From Rubrivivax sp. (GTDB taxonomy: Bacteria > Pseudomonadota > Gammaproteobacteria > Burkholderiales > Burkholderiaceae_C): a stretch of 64,000 bases of DNA. Positions 17,929-27,059 of this stretch are shown here, piece after piece. The first letter of the stretch is position 1. Each line of letters begins with the position of its first letter. Below the pieces are notes generated by a model that was given only the letters and a program-made list of their open reading frames with translations, searched no databases and was not told the origin of the DNA. Both the position numbers and the translations under genes were made by a program. Where the stretch lies: positions 1-64,000 of the forward strand of contig JAHCKS010000021.1 in the NCBI GenBank assembly GCA_026125665.1, in the 5' to 3' direction.

Positions 17929-19122
17929 CTACTTCACGACGAGCACCGGCACCGCGGCGTGCTCGATGGTGCTCTGCGCCACCGAGCCGAGCAGCGCCGC
18001 GGTGTGCGTGCCCAGGCCGCGGGCGCCCATCACGATCAGGTCGCAGCCCAGGGCCTGCGCCATCTCGGCGATCGTCTGCCCCGGCGGGCCGACGCGACGA
18101 TGTGCCTCGTGCGCCACGCCGGCGGCGTCGAGCGCTGCCTTCGCCTCGGCGAGTGCCGCGTCGCTACGCTCCTCGTAGTACTCCTCGACCGATCGGCTGC
18201 CGACGAAGGAGGAGACATCGCCGCTGAGGGGCCGCTGCACGTTGACCACGTGCAGCTTCATGTCCTCCGGCGCGCGCAGCTCGCCGCGCAGCGCGAGCAC
18301 CTCGTGCACCGCGCGTTGCGACGGCGGCGAGCCGTCCACGGCCAGGAGCACCGAACGCACACGGCCGACGCGGCTCTCGGTCACCGGGGCGGGCGCGGGA
18401 TGCAGCCGTCGCTGCCGGGCCACCAGCCACTTGCCGAGCGCCAGCACGAGCAGCGCGCCGGCGACGCCCGCGCCATAGCGCAGCGCATCACTCGCCGCCA
18501 GCTTGGGAACCTGCGGCATGACCTCGGGGTTCACGAGCACCGGGTCGGTGACGATCATCGTTCCGGCGATCCAGCCGAGCAGCATCGCGCCCAGGGTGAT
18601 GATGATGGGGAAGCGATCCATCAGCTTGAGCACCATCTGGCTGCCCCAGACGATGATGGGGATGCTGACGAGCACGCCGAAGATCACCAGCGCCATGCCG
18701 TGGCCCGTGCCCGACGACTCCGCGGCGCCGGCGATGGCGATGACGTTGTCCACGCTCATCACGAAGTCGGCGACGATGACCGTCTTCACCGCGCCCCAGA
18801 GCTTGTCGCTGCCCTCGATTTCGCCGTGGCCCTCGCCGTCGTGCTCGGGCACGAGCAGCTTGACGCCGATCCACACCAGCAGCAGTGCGCCAACGACCTT
18901 GAGGAACGGGATCGCCAGCAGCGTCAGCGCGAAGAAGATGAGGACGATGCGCAGCAGGATCGCGCCCGCCGTGCCCCAGAGGATGCCCTGCGTGCGCTGG
19001 CGCGGCGGCAGCTTGCGGCAGGCGAGCGCGATGACCACCGCGTTGTCGCCTCCGAGCAGGATGTCGATCAGGATGATCTGGCCGACGGCGACCCAGAACT
19101 CGACGCTGCTGAACATTTCCAT
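17929..19122 (-). CDS. TerC-family membrane protein fused to a UspA domain
   Basis: Protein of 397 residues in two parts. Residues 1 to about 235 are a TerC/YjbE-type integral membrane domain with GGDNA (24-28) and SVDN (123-126), the acidic metal-site signatures, and about seven hydrophobic segments. Residues from about 254 form a cytoplasmic universal-stress-protein domain: VLLAVDGSPPSQRAV at its start, GARGLGTHTAALLGSV (the ATP-binding G-x2-G-x9-G block) and VPVLVV at its end. TerC proteins are linked to tellurite resistance and metal (Mn) export. The fusion suggests nucleotide-linked control of that activity. It is the first gene of the kinase cassette. No yybP-ykoY riboswitch was recognisable upstream. 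Confidence 0.9.
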   Translation of the reverse strand: MEMFSSVEFWVAVGQIILIDILLGGDNAVVIALACRKLPPRQRTQGILWGTAGAILLRIVLIFFALTLLAIPFLKVVGALLLVWIGVKLLVPEHDGEGHGEIEGSDKLWGAVKTVIVADFVMSVDNVIAIAGAAESSGTGHGMALVIFGVLVSIPIIVWGSQMVLKLMDRFPIIITLGAMLLGWIAGTMIVTDPVLVNPEVMPQVPKLAASDALRYGAGVAGALLVLALGKWLVARQRRLHPAPAPVTESRVGRVRSVLLAVDGSPPSQRAVHEVLALRGELRAPEDMKLHVVNVQRPLSGDVSSFVGSRSVEEYYEERSDAALAEAKAALDAAGVAHEAHRRVGPPGQTIAEMAQALGCDLIVMGARGLGTHTAALLGSVAQSTIEHAAVPVLVVK

Positions 19123-19333
19123 CTTCGCGTGTCCCTCGTGGCAGGCCAGGTGGCCGGGCGGCCGCCGGCACGGCCGCGTTCTCCCTCGCGGGCCGTGAGT
19201 CTAGGTGCGCACGCGCGGCGCGCGCTGCGTGGAACTACGCAGCCGCCTCCACCCTCGCCCGCACGAGGCGGCGAAGGACCGTGGCGCACGGGCCCGGGTC
19301 AAACCCCGCAGTCCGCCGGGGCCTGGGCAGGCC

Positions 19334-20227
19334 CTACAGCAGCGATTTCAGCAGCCGCCCCATCTCGCTGGGGTTGCGCGTCACCTTGAAGCCGCACTCC
19401 TCCATGATGGCGAGCTTCGCGTCGGCGGTGTCGGCGCCGCCGCTGATGAGCGCGCCGGCGTGGCCCATGCGCTTGCCCGGAGGAGCCGTGACCCCGGCGA
19501 TGAAGCCGACCACGGGCTTCTTCATGTTCGCCTTGCACCAGCGCGCGGCCTCGGCCTCGTCGGGGCCGCCGATCTCGCCGATCATGATGACGGCATCGGT
19601 GGCGGGATCCTCGTTGAACAGGCGCATCACGTCGACGTGCTTGAGGCCGTTGATCGGGTCGCCGCCGATGCCGACCGCGCTGCTCTGCCCGAGGCCGATC
19701 TCGGTGAGCTGCGCCACCGCCTCGTAGGTCAGGGTGCCCGAGCGGCTGACGACACCGATACGGCCCTTCCTGTGGATGTGCCCGGGCATGATGCCGATCT
19801 TGATCTCGTCGGGCGTGATGACGCCCGGGCAGTTGGGGCCGAGCAGCAGCGTCTTCTTGCCGCCGGCGGCCTCCTTGGCCTTCATCCGGTTGCGCACCAT
19901 CAGCATGTCCTTGATCGGGATGCCCTCGGTGATGCAGACGACGAGGTCGAGGTCGGCTTCCACCGCCTCCCAGATGGCGTCGGCGGCGCCGGCCGGCGGC
20001 ACGTAGATGACGCTGACGCTGGCGCCGGTCGCCTTCTTCGCGTCCTTGACGCTGGCATGGATCGGGATGCCTTCGAAGCTCTCGCCGGCCTTCTTCGGGT
20101 TCACGCCGGCGACGAAACAGGCCCTGCCGTTGGCGTAGGCCTGGCAGCCCTTGGTGTGGAACTGTCCGGTCTTGCCGGTGATGCCTTGCGTCATCACGCG
20201 GGTGTTCTGGTCGATCAGGATGCTCAT
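19334..20227 (-). CDS. sucD: succinyl-CoA synthetase alpha subunit
   Basis: Alpha subunit of the TCA-cycle enzyme that converts succinyl-CoA to succinate with substrate-level phosphorylation. Its 297 residues match the family. Visible features: the CoA-binding Rossmann start [31 protein letters not shown] and [10 protein letters not shown]. The phosphorylated histidine lies in [10 protein letters not shown] near the C-terminus. It lies 19 bases behind sucC on the same strand, so the subunits are made from one message. Confidence 0.98.
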   Translation of the reverse strand: MSILIDQNTRVMTQGITGKTGQFHTKGCQAYANGRACFVAGVNPKKAGESFEGIPIHASVKDAKKATGASVSVIYVPPAGAADAIWEAVEADLDLVVCITEGIPIKDMLMVRNRMKAKEAAGGKKTLLLGPNCPGVITPDEIKIGIMPGHIHRKGRIGVVSRSGTLTYEAVAQLTEIGLGQSSAVGIGGDPINGLKHVDVMRLFNEDPATDAVIMIGEIGGPDEAEAARWCKANMKKPVVGFIAGVTAPPGKRMGHAGALISGGADTADAKLAIMEECGFKVTRNPSEMGRLLKSLL

Positions 20228-20246
20228 GTCGGTTGCTTCCCGCGGG

Positions 20247-21407
20247 TCACTGCACGGCGGCGACGATCTTCGTCGCCGCCTCGGCCATCGTGTCGGCGCT
20301 GATGATCGGCAGGCCGCTCTCTGCCAGCATCTTCTTTCCCAGCTCCTCGTTCGTCCCTTTCATGCGCACGACGAGCGGCACGGAAAGGTTGACCGCCTTG
20401 CACGCCGCGATGACACCCTCGGCGATGGTGTCGCAGCGCATGATGCCGCCGAAGATGTTGACGAGGATGCCCTTCACGCTCTTGTTGCGCAGCATGATCT
20501 TGAACGCCTCGGTCACCTTCTCGGCGGTGGCGCCGCCGCCGACGTCGAGGAAGTTCGCCGGCTCGCCGCCGAAGAGCTTGATGGTGTCCATCGTCGCCAT
20601 CGCCAGCCCCGCGCCGTTGACGAGGCAGCCGATGTTGCCGTCGAGGCTGATGTAGCTGAGGTCGAACTTGCTCGCCTCGACCTCGGCCGCGTCCTCCTCG
20701 TCGAGGTCGCGGTAGGCGACGATCTCCGGGTGGCGGAAGAGTGCGTTCGCGTCGAAGTTGAACTTCGCGTCCAGCGCCTTGATGTTGCCGTTGCCTTCGA
20801 GGATGAGCGGGTTGATCTCGGCCAGCGAGGCGTCGGTGGCCATGTAGCAGGCGTAGAGCTTCTTGAACACGTCCACCGCCTGCGCCTGGCTGGCGGCGGG
20901 CACGCCGATGCCGTCGGCCAGCTCCTTCGCCTGCGCGTCGCCGAGACCGGTGAGCGGGTCGACGAAGATCTTGATGATTTTCTCCGGCGTCCTGTGCGCG
21001 ACCTCCTCGATGTCCATGCCACCTTCGGAGCTGGCCATCAGCGCCACCTTCTGCGTCGCACGGTCGGTGAGCGCGGCGAGGTAGTACTCCTTCTTGATGT
21101 CGGCGCCTTCCTCGATGAGCAGGCGGCGCACCTTCTGCCCTTCGGGGCCGGTCTGGTGCGTCTTGAGCTGCATGCCGAGGATCTGGCCGGCCAGCTGCTC
21201 GACCTCGGGCATGGTCTTCGCGAGCTTGACGCCGCCGCCCTTGCCGCGGCCGCCGGCGTGGATCTGTGCCTTCACGACCCAGACCTTGCCGCCCAGCTTC
21301 TGCGCGGCCTCGACGGCCTCGCGCACGCTGAAGGCCGGGTAGCCGCGCGGCACCGGCACGTCATGCGCGCGCAAGACCTCCTTGGCCTGGTATTCGTGGA
21401 TCTTCAT
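20247..21407 (-). CDS. sucC: succinyl-CoA synthetase beta subunit
   Basis: Beta subunit of 386 residues carrying the ATP-grasp domain. [13 protein letters not shown] is the typical start, followed by the nucleotide-binding block [26 protein letters not shown] and [13 protein letters not shown] mark the C-terminal CoA-ligase half that receives phosphate from the SucD histidine. Stop and sucD start are 19 bases apart. The roughly 220-base gap upstream, towards recX, holds a TG-TAAATT element near 21555-21562 that could be a weak extended -10; otherwise nothing is recognisable there. Confidence 0.98.
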   Translation of the reverse strand: MKIHEYQAKEVLRAHDVPVPRGYPAFSVREAVEAAQKLGGKVWVVKAQIHAGGRGKGGGVKLAKTMPEVEQLAGQILGMQLKTHQTGPEGQKVRRLLIEEGADIKKEYYLAALTDRATQKVALMASSEGGMDIEEVAHRTPEKIIKIFVDPLTGLGDAQAKELADGIGVPAASQAQAVDVFKKLYACYMATDASLAEINPLILEGNGNIKALDAKFNFDANALFRHPEIVAYRDLDEEDAAEVEASKFDLSYISLDGNIGCLVNGAGLAMATMDTIKLFGGEPANFLDVGGGATAEKVTEAFKIMLRNKSVKGILVNIFGGIMRCDTIAEGVIAACKAVNLSVPLVVRMKGTNEELGKKMLAESGLPIISADTMAEAATKIVAAVQ

Positions 21408-21628
21408 CGGGGGCTCCTCGCTGGGCGGCGATGGGTCGGGGGCTTGGGCGGAACGCGGCGCCCGGGGCCGGTGTCGAGGGCGTGCGATGCACGCCGACGT
21501 GGTAGCCGTGGCAGCGTCAGTGCGTCGTGGCGTCGCGCCGCGCGGGCGGCGGCGAATTTAGCATGCTGCACTGCGGCGCCACGCGGTCCGGGCACGGCAA
21601 TCGCCAGCGCGGCCCCTTGGCCGCGGGG

Positions 21629-22135
21629 TCAGCTCTCGCCGCCGTCGCCGGTGCCTTCGACTTCGCCCAGGCCCTTCACGACCCGGCCGACGACGTCGGC
21701 ATCGAACCCACGTCCGGCGAGGAAGCGGGCCTGCTTCGCCCGCGCCGCCGCGTCCGCCGCCGGCACGCCACCGAAGCGGCGGCGCCACAGCTCCCGCGCG
21801 CGCTCCAGCTCGCCGGCACGAACGGGCTCCAGTGTGGCCGCGACGAGCTCGGGCGCCAGCCCTTTGGTCCGCAGCACGTGCTGCAGCCGGCGGCTCCCGA
21901 AGCGCTGGGCATGGCTCGCGATCAGCGACTCGGCCGCCCGCTCGTCGCTGAGCAGACCGCGCGCGGCCAGTTCATCGAGGACCTGCCCGATCTCGCGCCG
22001 CGCCGCGCCGGCATCCGGCGGCTCGGCCGAGCGCGCCAGGTGCGCGGCGAGCTTGCGCTCGAGCTCGGCGCGGGAGTGCTCGCGCCGTGCGAGTTGCCGC
22101 AGTGCGCGCGCCTTCAGCGACAACGGCGCCTGCAT
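21629..22135 (-). CDS. recX: recombination regulator RecX
   Basis: Regulatory protein of about 168 residues that binds RecA filaments and limits RecA activity. Typical helical repeats are visible: [18 protein letters not shown] at the start, [14 protein letters not shown] and [14 protein letters not shown] in the middle, [16 protein letters not shown] at the end. I chose ATG 22135, which has GAGGGAGAAG directly upstream. In-frame starts further up would add a Pro/Arg-rich tail with no family support. It follows recA on the same strand after about 97 bases, the normal arrangement, and is probably co-induced with recA by DNA damage. Confidence 0.93.
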   Translation of the reverse strand: MQAPLSLKARALRQLARREHSRAELERKLAAHLARSAEPPDAGAARREIGQVLDELAARGLLSDERAAESLIASHAQRFGSRRLQHVLRTKGLAPELVAATLEPVRAGELERARELWRRRFGGVPAADAAARAKQARFLAGRGFDADVVGRVVKGLGEVEGTGDGGES

Positions 22136-22232
22136 CTTCTCCCTCGCCTGTCCCTTGCCCTGCCCCTCGCCCGCGTCCTTCACTGGGGCGCGGGCCCGCG
22201 CCGAGGATCCGCGCCCGGGCTGTGCAGCTGCG

Positions 22233-23279
<1,047 letters not shown>

Positions 23280-23322
23280 CTGCTGACTCCTCGAGCGTGC
23301 GGTTCGGTGGTTGATGCGGGCG

Positions 23323-23352
23323 ATTATGAGCCACCCCCTGGATATCTGTACA
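23323..23352 (-). promoter_or_regulatory. recA promoter
   Basis: On the minus strand TGTACA (23352-23347) and CATAAT (23328-23323) are separated by 18 bases. The -35 hexamer falls inside the LexA box, so bound LexA would block RNA polymerase. The predicted leader to the recA ATG is about 40 bases. Confidence 0.65.
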
Positions 23353-23353
23353 G
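23338..23353. promoter_or_regulatory. LexA (SOS) box upstream of recA
   Basis: CTG-GATATCTGTA-CAG fits the CTG-N10-CAG LexA operator of gamma- and beta-proteobacteria. It lies 59 bases upstream of the recA start codon and overlaps its -35 hexamer. It is about 170 bases from the divergent regulator gene, so it probably acts only on recA. Confidence 0.85.
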
Positions 23354-23524
23354 CCCTTCCGGGGGGCCGTCGGTTCGCCGGCGATCCCTCCCCGAGGCGC
23401 CCGCCCAAGGGGGTTGGCAACGGTGCCGGATCGGGTTTCCCAGCGCGAGGAGGCAGGGGGGCGCTCCTAGAATCCCGCGCCGGAGACAAGCCCACGAAGG
23501 CACAGCCAAAGGCAAGGCGGGCCG

Positions 23525-24196
23525 ATGCGCATCCTCATCGCCGAAGACGACCAGGTGCTCGCTGACGGCCTGCTGCGCTCGCTGCGCTCGGCCGGCTACG
23601 CGGTGGACCAGGTGACGACCGGCACCGAAGCCGACGCGGCGCTGGCCGCGCACGAGTTCGACCTCGTCATCCTCGACCTCGGCCTGCCCAGGCTGCACGG
23701 CTTCGACGTGCTGCGCAAGCTGCGTGGGCGCGGCAGCGGCACGCCGGTGCTCATCCTCACGGCCGCCGACAGCGTCGAGCAGCGCGTGAAGGGCCTGGAC
23801 CTCGGCGCCGACGACTACATGGCCAAGCCGTTCTCGTTGCAGGAGCTGGAGGCGCGCGTGCGCGCGCTGATGCGCCGCGGCCTCGGCACCGCCTCCAACC
23901 TGCTGAAGCACGGGCCGCTCACCTTCGACGCGAGCGGCCGCGTCGCCTACCTCAACGACCAGATGGTCGAGCTCTCGGCGCGCGAGCTCAGCCTGCTCGA
24001 GGTGCTGCTGCAGCGCGCCGGCCGGCTCGTCAGCAAGGACCAGCTCGTCGAGCGCCTGTGCGAGTGGGGCGACGAGGTCAGCAACAACGCCATCGAGGTC
24101 TACATCCACCGCCTGCGCAAGAAGATCGAGCACGGGCCGGTGCGCATCGCCACCGTGCGCGGGCTGGGATACTGTCTGGAGAAGATCGCGGGCTGA
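23525..24196 (+). CDS. OmpR-family response regulator (TctD/QseB type)
   Basis: DNA-binding response regulator of 223 residues. Receiver domain 1-115 with acidic pocket EDD (7-9), phosphorylated Asp51 (LDLGLPR) and Lys101 (MAKPF). The winged-helix output domain (about 125-223) ends in [18 protein letters not shown] and TVRGLGYCL. The kinase gene follows after 27 bases. It is divergent from recA. The pair sits next to recA in what I recall as common Burkholderiales gene order, but no target genes are shown. Confidence 0.94.
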   Translation: MRILIAEDDQVLADGLLRSLRSAGYAVDQVTTGTEADAALAAHEFDLVILDLGLPRLHGFDVLRKLRGRGSGTPVLILTAADSVEQRVKGLDLGADDYMAKPFSLQELEARVRALMRRGLGTASNLLKHGPLTFDASGRVAYLNDQMVELSARELSLLEVLLQRAGRLVSKDQLVERLCEWGDEVSNNAIEVYIHRLRKKIEHGPVRIATVRGLGYCLEKIAG

Positions 24197-24223
24197 CGGC
24201 CCGCACCCGCTTCGCTCCAGCCG

Positions 24224-25882
24224 ATGAACGACCCGCGGCCCCCGCCGCTGCCCGCGGCCACGCCGACCACGCAGGCGCCCGCCCCGCCGCCCGCGGCTGC
24301 CCAGCAGGCCTCCCCGTTGGCCCCGGGGGCTGTGCCGTCGAGCCGCGCGCACCGCGTGCGTGGCGCGCTGCGCGGCCCGCACGGCATGTTCGCGCGCCCG
24401 CCGGCCGACCCGCGCTCGCTCTTCGGCGAGCTGCTCGACTGGGTGCTCGCGCCGCTGCTGTTCCTGTGGCCGATGAGCCTGGCACTGACCTGGATCGTGG
24501 CGCAGAACATCGCGCACCAGCCCTACGATGCCGAGCTGGCGCGCCTGGTTCGCGCGCTGGCCGCCCACGCCACCGCGGGGCGCGAGCCGCCCATCCGCCG
24601 CCCGCCCGGTGCGGCGACGGCCGAGATCGAGCGCACGGCGCTCACCGTCCTGCGCGGCGAAGACGAGGCGCAACGCTGGTTCCAGGTGCTGGGGCGGCGC
24701 GGCGAGCTGCTGGCCGGCGATGCCGCGATCGTCGTGCCGGCGGGCGAGCACATGCCGATCGGCACGGTGCAGTTCCGAGACGACTGGCTGCATGACGAGC
24801 AGGTGCGCGTGGCGTGGCTGTGGCTGGCCAGCGGCAGCGAGGAACCCAGCAACGACGCGCTGGTGCAGGTGGCCGAGACGCTGGCGCTGCGCGAGCGGCT
24901 GGCGGTCGACATCATCAAGGGCGTGCTGCTGCCGCAGTTCGTCATCCTGCCGCTGGCGGTCGTGCTGGTGTGGCTGGCGCTGTCGCGCGGCTTCCGGCCG
25001 CTGGAGGAGCTGCAGCAGCTCATCCGCAAGCGCCCGAGCACCGACCTGTCGCCGATTCCCGAGCGCGACGTGCCCGAGGAGGTGGCGCCGCTCGTGCGCT
25101 CGATCAACGACCTGCTGCATCGGCTGGACCAGTCGCTGGCCATCCAGCGCCAGTTCCTGGCCGACGCCGCGCACCAGCTGAAGACGCCGCTGGCGGGCCT
25201 GCGAACGCAAGCCGAACTGGCCGCGCGCGAGATCGACAGCGGGCGCGGCGACCCGCAGGCGATGAGGCACTCGCTGCTGCAGATCGCCGTGTCCAGCCAG
25301 CGCTCGGCGCACATGGTGAACCAGCTGCTTTCGATGGCACGCGCCGATGCCGACGCGACGGCGCTGAAGCCGCAATGGGTGGACCTGGCGGCCATCGCGC
25401 GCGCCGTGGTGCGCGACTTCGTGCCGCGCGCGCTGGAGCGGCGCATCGACCTCGGCTACGAGGGCCCCGAGGACGACCTCGGCATGCCCAAGCCGGCCTT
25501 CCTGATGGCCGAGCCGGTGCTGCTCGGCGAGCTCGTTCGCAATCTCGTGGACAACGCGCTGCACTACACGCCGCCCGGCGGCACGGTGACGGCGCGCGTC
25601 GCGCCCGACCTGGGCGGCGACACCGTGCTGCTGGAGGTGGAGGACACCGGCCCCGGCATCGCGCCGGCCGAGCGCGAGCTCGTCTTCCGGCCCTTCTATC
25701 GCGCGCTCGGCACGCTGGTCGACGGCAGCGGCCTGGGGCTGGCCATCGTGCAGGAGGTCGCCTCGCGCCACGGCGCCACCGTGAAGGTGGAGGACGCCAG
25801 GCCGCGCAGCGGCGCCACGGCCGACGCACCCGGTGCGCGCTTCACGGTGAACCTGCCGCGCGGCGAGCCGCCGGCCGGCTGA
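24224..25882 (+). CDS. sensor histidine kinase with 2CSK-type N-terminal domain (TctE-like)
   Basis: Membrane sensor kinase of 552 residues. After a Pro/Ala-rich cytoplasmic start come TM1 (about 68-88), a periplasmic region with IAHQPYDAELARLVRAL typical of the 2CSK_N/TctE sensor domain, and TM2 (about 232-255). A HAMP-like linker precedes the H-box ADAAHQLKTPLAGLR (His317). N, G1 and G2 boxes follow: NLVDNALHYTPPGG, DTGPGI and GSGLGLAIVQE. It pairs with the regulator immediately upstream. TctE relatives sense tricarboxylates, but the ligand here is unknown. Confidence 0.92.
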   Translation: MNDPRPPPLPAATPTTQAPAPPPAAAQQASPLAPGAVPSSRAHRVRGALRGPHGMFARPPADPRSLFGELLDWVLAPLLFLWPMSLALTWIVAQNIAHQPYDAELARLVRALAAHATAGREPPIRRPPGAATAEIERTALTVLRGEDEAQRWFQVLGRRGELLAGDAAIVVPAGEHMPIGTVQFRDDWLHDEQVRVAWLWLASGSEEPSNDALVQVAETLALRERLAVDIIKGVLLPQFVILPLAVVLVWLALSRGFRPLEELQQLIRKRPSTDLSPIPERDVPEEVAPLVRSINDLLHRLDQSLAIQRQFLADAAHQLKTPLAGLRTQAELAAREIDSGRGDPQAMRHSLLQIAVSSQRSAHMVNQLLSMARADADATALKPQWVDLAAIARAVVRDFVPRALERRIDLGYEGPEDDLGMPKPAFLMAEPVLLGELVRNLVDNALHYTPPGGTVTARVAPDLGGDTVLLEVEDTGPGIAPAERELVFRPFYRALGTLVDGSGLGLAIVQEVASRHGATVKVEDARPRSGATADAPGARFTVNLPRGEPPAG

Positions 25883-25904
25883 GACGCCGTCCCCGGGGGG
25901 CGGC

Positions 25905-27059
25905 CTACGACCGCATCAGCTGGCGGCTGCGTGCCACCGACATGAGGATGCCGAGCCCGAGCCCGAGCATCACCATCGCCGTGCCGCCATAGCTGACGAA
26001 GGGCAGCGGCACGCCCACCACGGGCAGGATGCCGCTCACCATGCCCATGTTCACGAAGGCATAAGTGAAGATGCCCATCGTCACGGCGGCGGCGAGCAGG
26101 CGCGAGAAGACCGTCGGCGCATCGGCAGCGATGGCCAGGCCACGCAGCACCAGCACCGAGAACGCCACCAGCAGCACGGCCACGCCGACGAAGCCGAACT
26201 CCTCGCAGAAGGCGGCGAAGATGAAGTCGGTCGTGCGCTCCGGGATGAACTCGAGGTGCGTCTGCGTGCCCTGCATGAAGCCCTTGCCGGCAAGGCCCCC
26301 CGAGCCGATGGCGATCTGGCCCTGCAGGATGTGGAAGCCCTTGCCGAGCGGGTCGCGTGCCGGGTCGAGCAAGGTGCAGATGCGATGTTGCTGGTACTCG
26401 CGCAGCAGCGGCCAGCGCAGGCCACCCTCGCACAGCGTGTCCTGCGCCAGCACGAGCGCGACGATGCCGCCGGCCGCCAGCAGCGCCAGCGGCAGCACGA
26501 GCCGCCACGACAGGCCGGCGAAGAAGAGGATGTACAGCCCGGACGCCAGCACCAGCAGAGCCGTCCCCAGGTCGGGTTGGCGCACGATCAGCAGCACTGG
26601 CAGAACCAGCAACAGCGCCGCGACGAGGTGGTCGGCGGCGCGCAGATGGCCCTCGCGCTTCTGGAACCACCAGGCCAGCATCAGCGGCATGGCGATCTTC
26701 ATGATCTCGCTCGGCTGGATGACGATGCCCACGTTCAGCCAGCGCGTCGCGCCTTTGCGCGTGATGCCGAACAGCGCCACCGCGACCAGCAACGCGAGGC
26801 CGGCCGCGTACAGCGGCACCGCGAAGCGTTCGATCTTGTGCGGCGGCACCTGCGCCACCAGCAGCACCAGCGCCAGCCCGAGCGCCATGTTGCGGCCGTG
26901 ATCGGCGAAGCGCGTGCCGTGGTCGAAGCCGGCCGAGTACATCGCCACCAGCCCGATCGCTGCCAGCACCAGCATCGCGCCGAGCAGCACCGGATCGAAG
27001 TCGGTGAGCATGCGGCGCGTGCGCTGCCAGGGCGATGGCTGCTCGAAGATCGTCGTCAT
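25905..27059 (-). CDS. rodA: rod-shape peptidoglycan polymerase RodA
   Basis: SEDS-family glycosyltransferase of 384 residues with about ten transmembrane helices. It polymerises lipid II with PBP2 during cell elongation. Family blocks seen: VAMYSAGFDHG, KGATRWLNVG, QPSEIMKIAMPL, RQPDLGTAL, and the C-terminal GVPLPFVSYGGTAMV. The ATG at 27059 overlaps the mrdA stop (ATGA), so PBP2 and RodA are translationally coupled. It is the last gene of the mre cluster and faces the sensor kinase gene tail to tail. Confidence 0.97.
   Translation of the reverse strand: MTTIFEQPSPWQRTRRMLTDFDPVLLGAMLVLAAIGLVAMYSAGFDHGTRFADHGRNMALGLALVLLVAQVPPHKIERFAVPLYAAGLALLVAVALFGITRKGATRWLNVGIVIQPSEIMKIAMPLMLAWWFQKREGHLRAADHLVAALLLVLPVLLIVRQPDLGTALLVLASGLYILFFAGLSWRLVLPLALLAAGGIVALVLAQDTLCEGGLRWPLLREYQQHRICTLLDPARDPLGKGFHILQGQIAIGSGGLAGKGFMQGTQTHLEFIPERTTDFIFAAFCEEFGFVGVAVLLVAFSVLVLRGLAIAADAPTVFSRLLAAAVTMGIFTYAFVNMGMVSGILPVVGVPLPFVSYGGTAMVMLGLGLGILMSVARSRQLMRS

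Noticed and set aside
19123-19333. A yybP-ykoY manganese riboswitch upstream of the TerC gene.
   Set aside because: I looked because TerC genes often carry one, but the conserved blocks are not visible; only GC-rich short stems are present.
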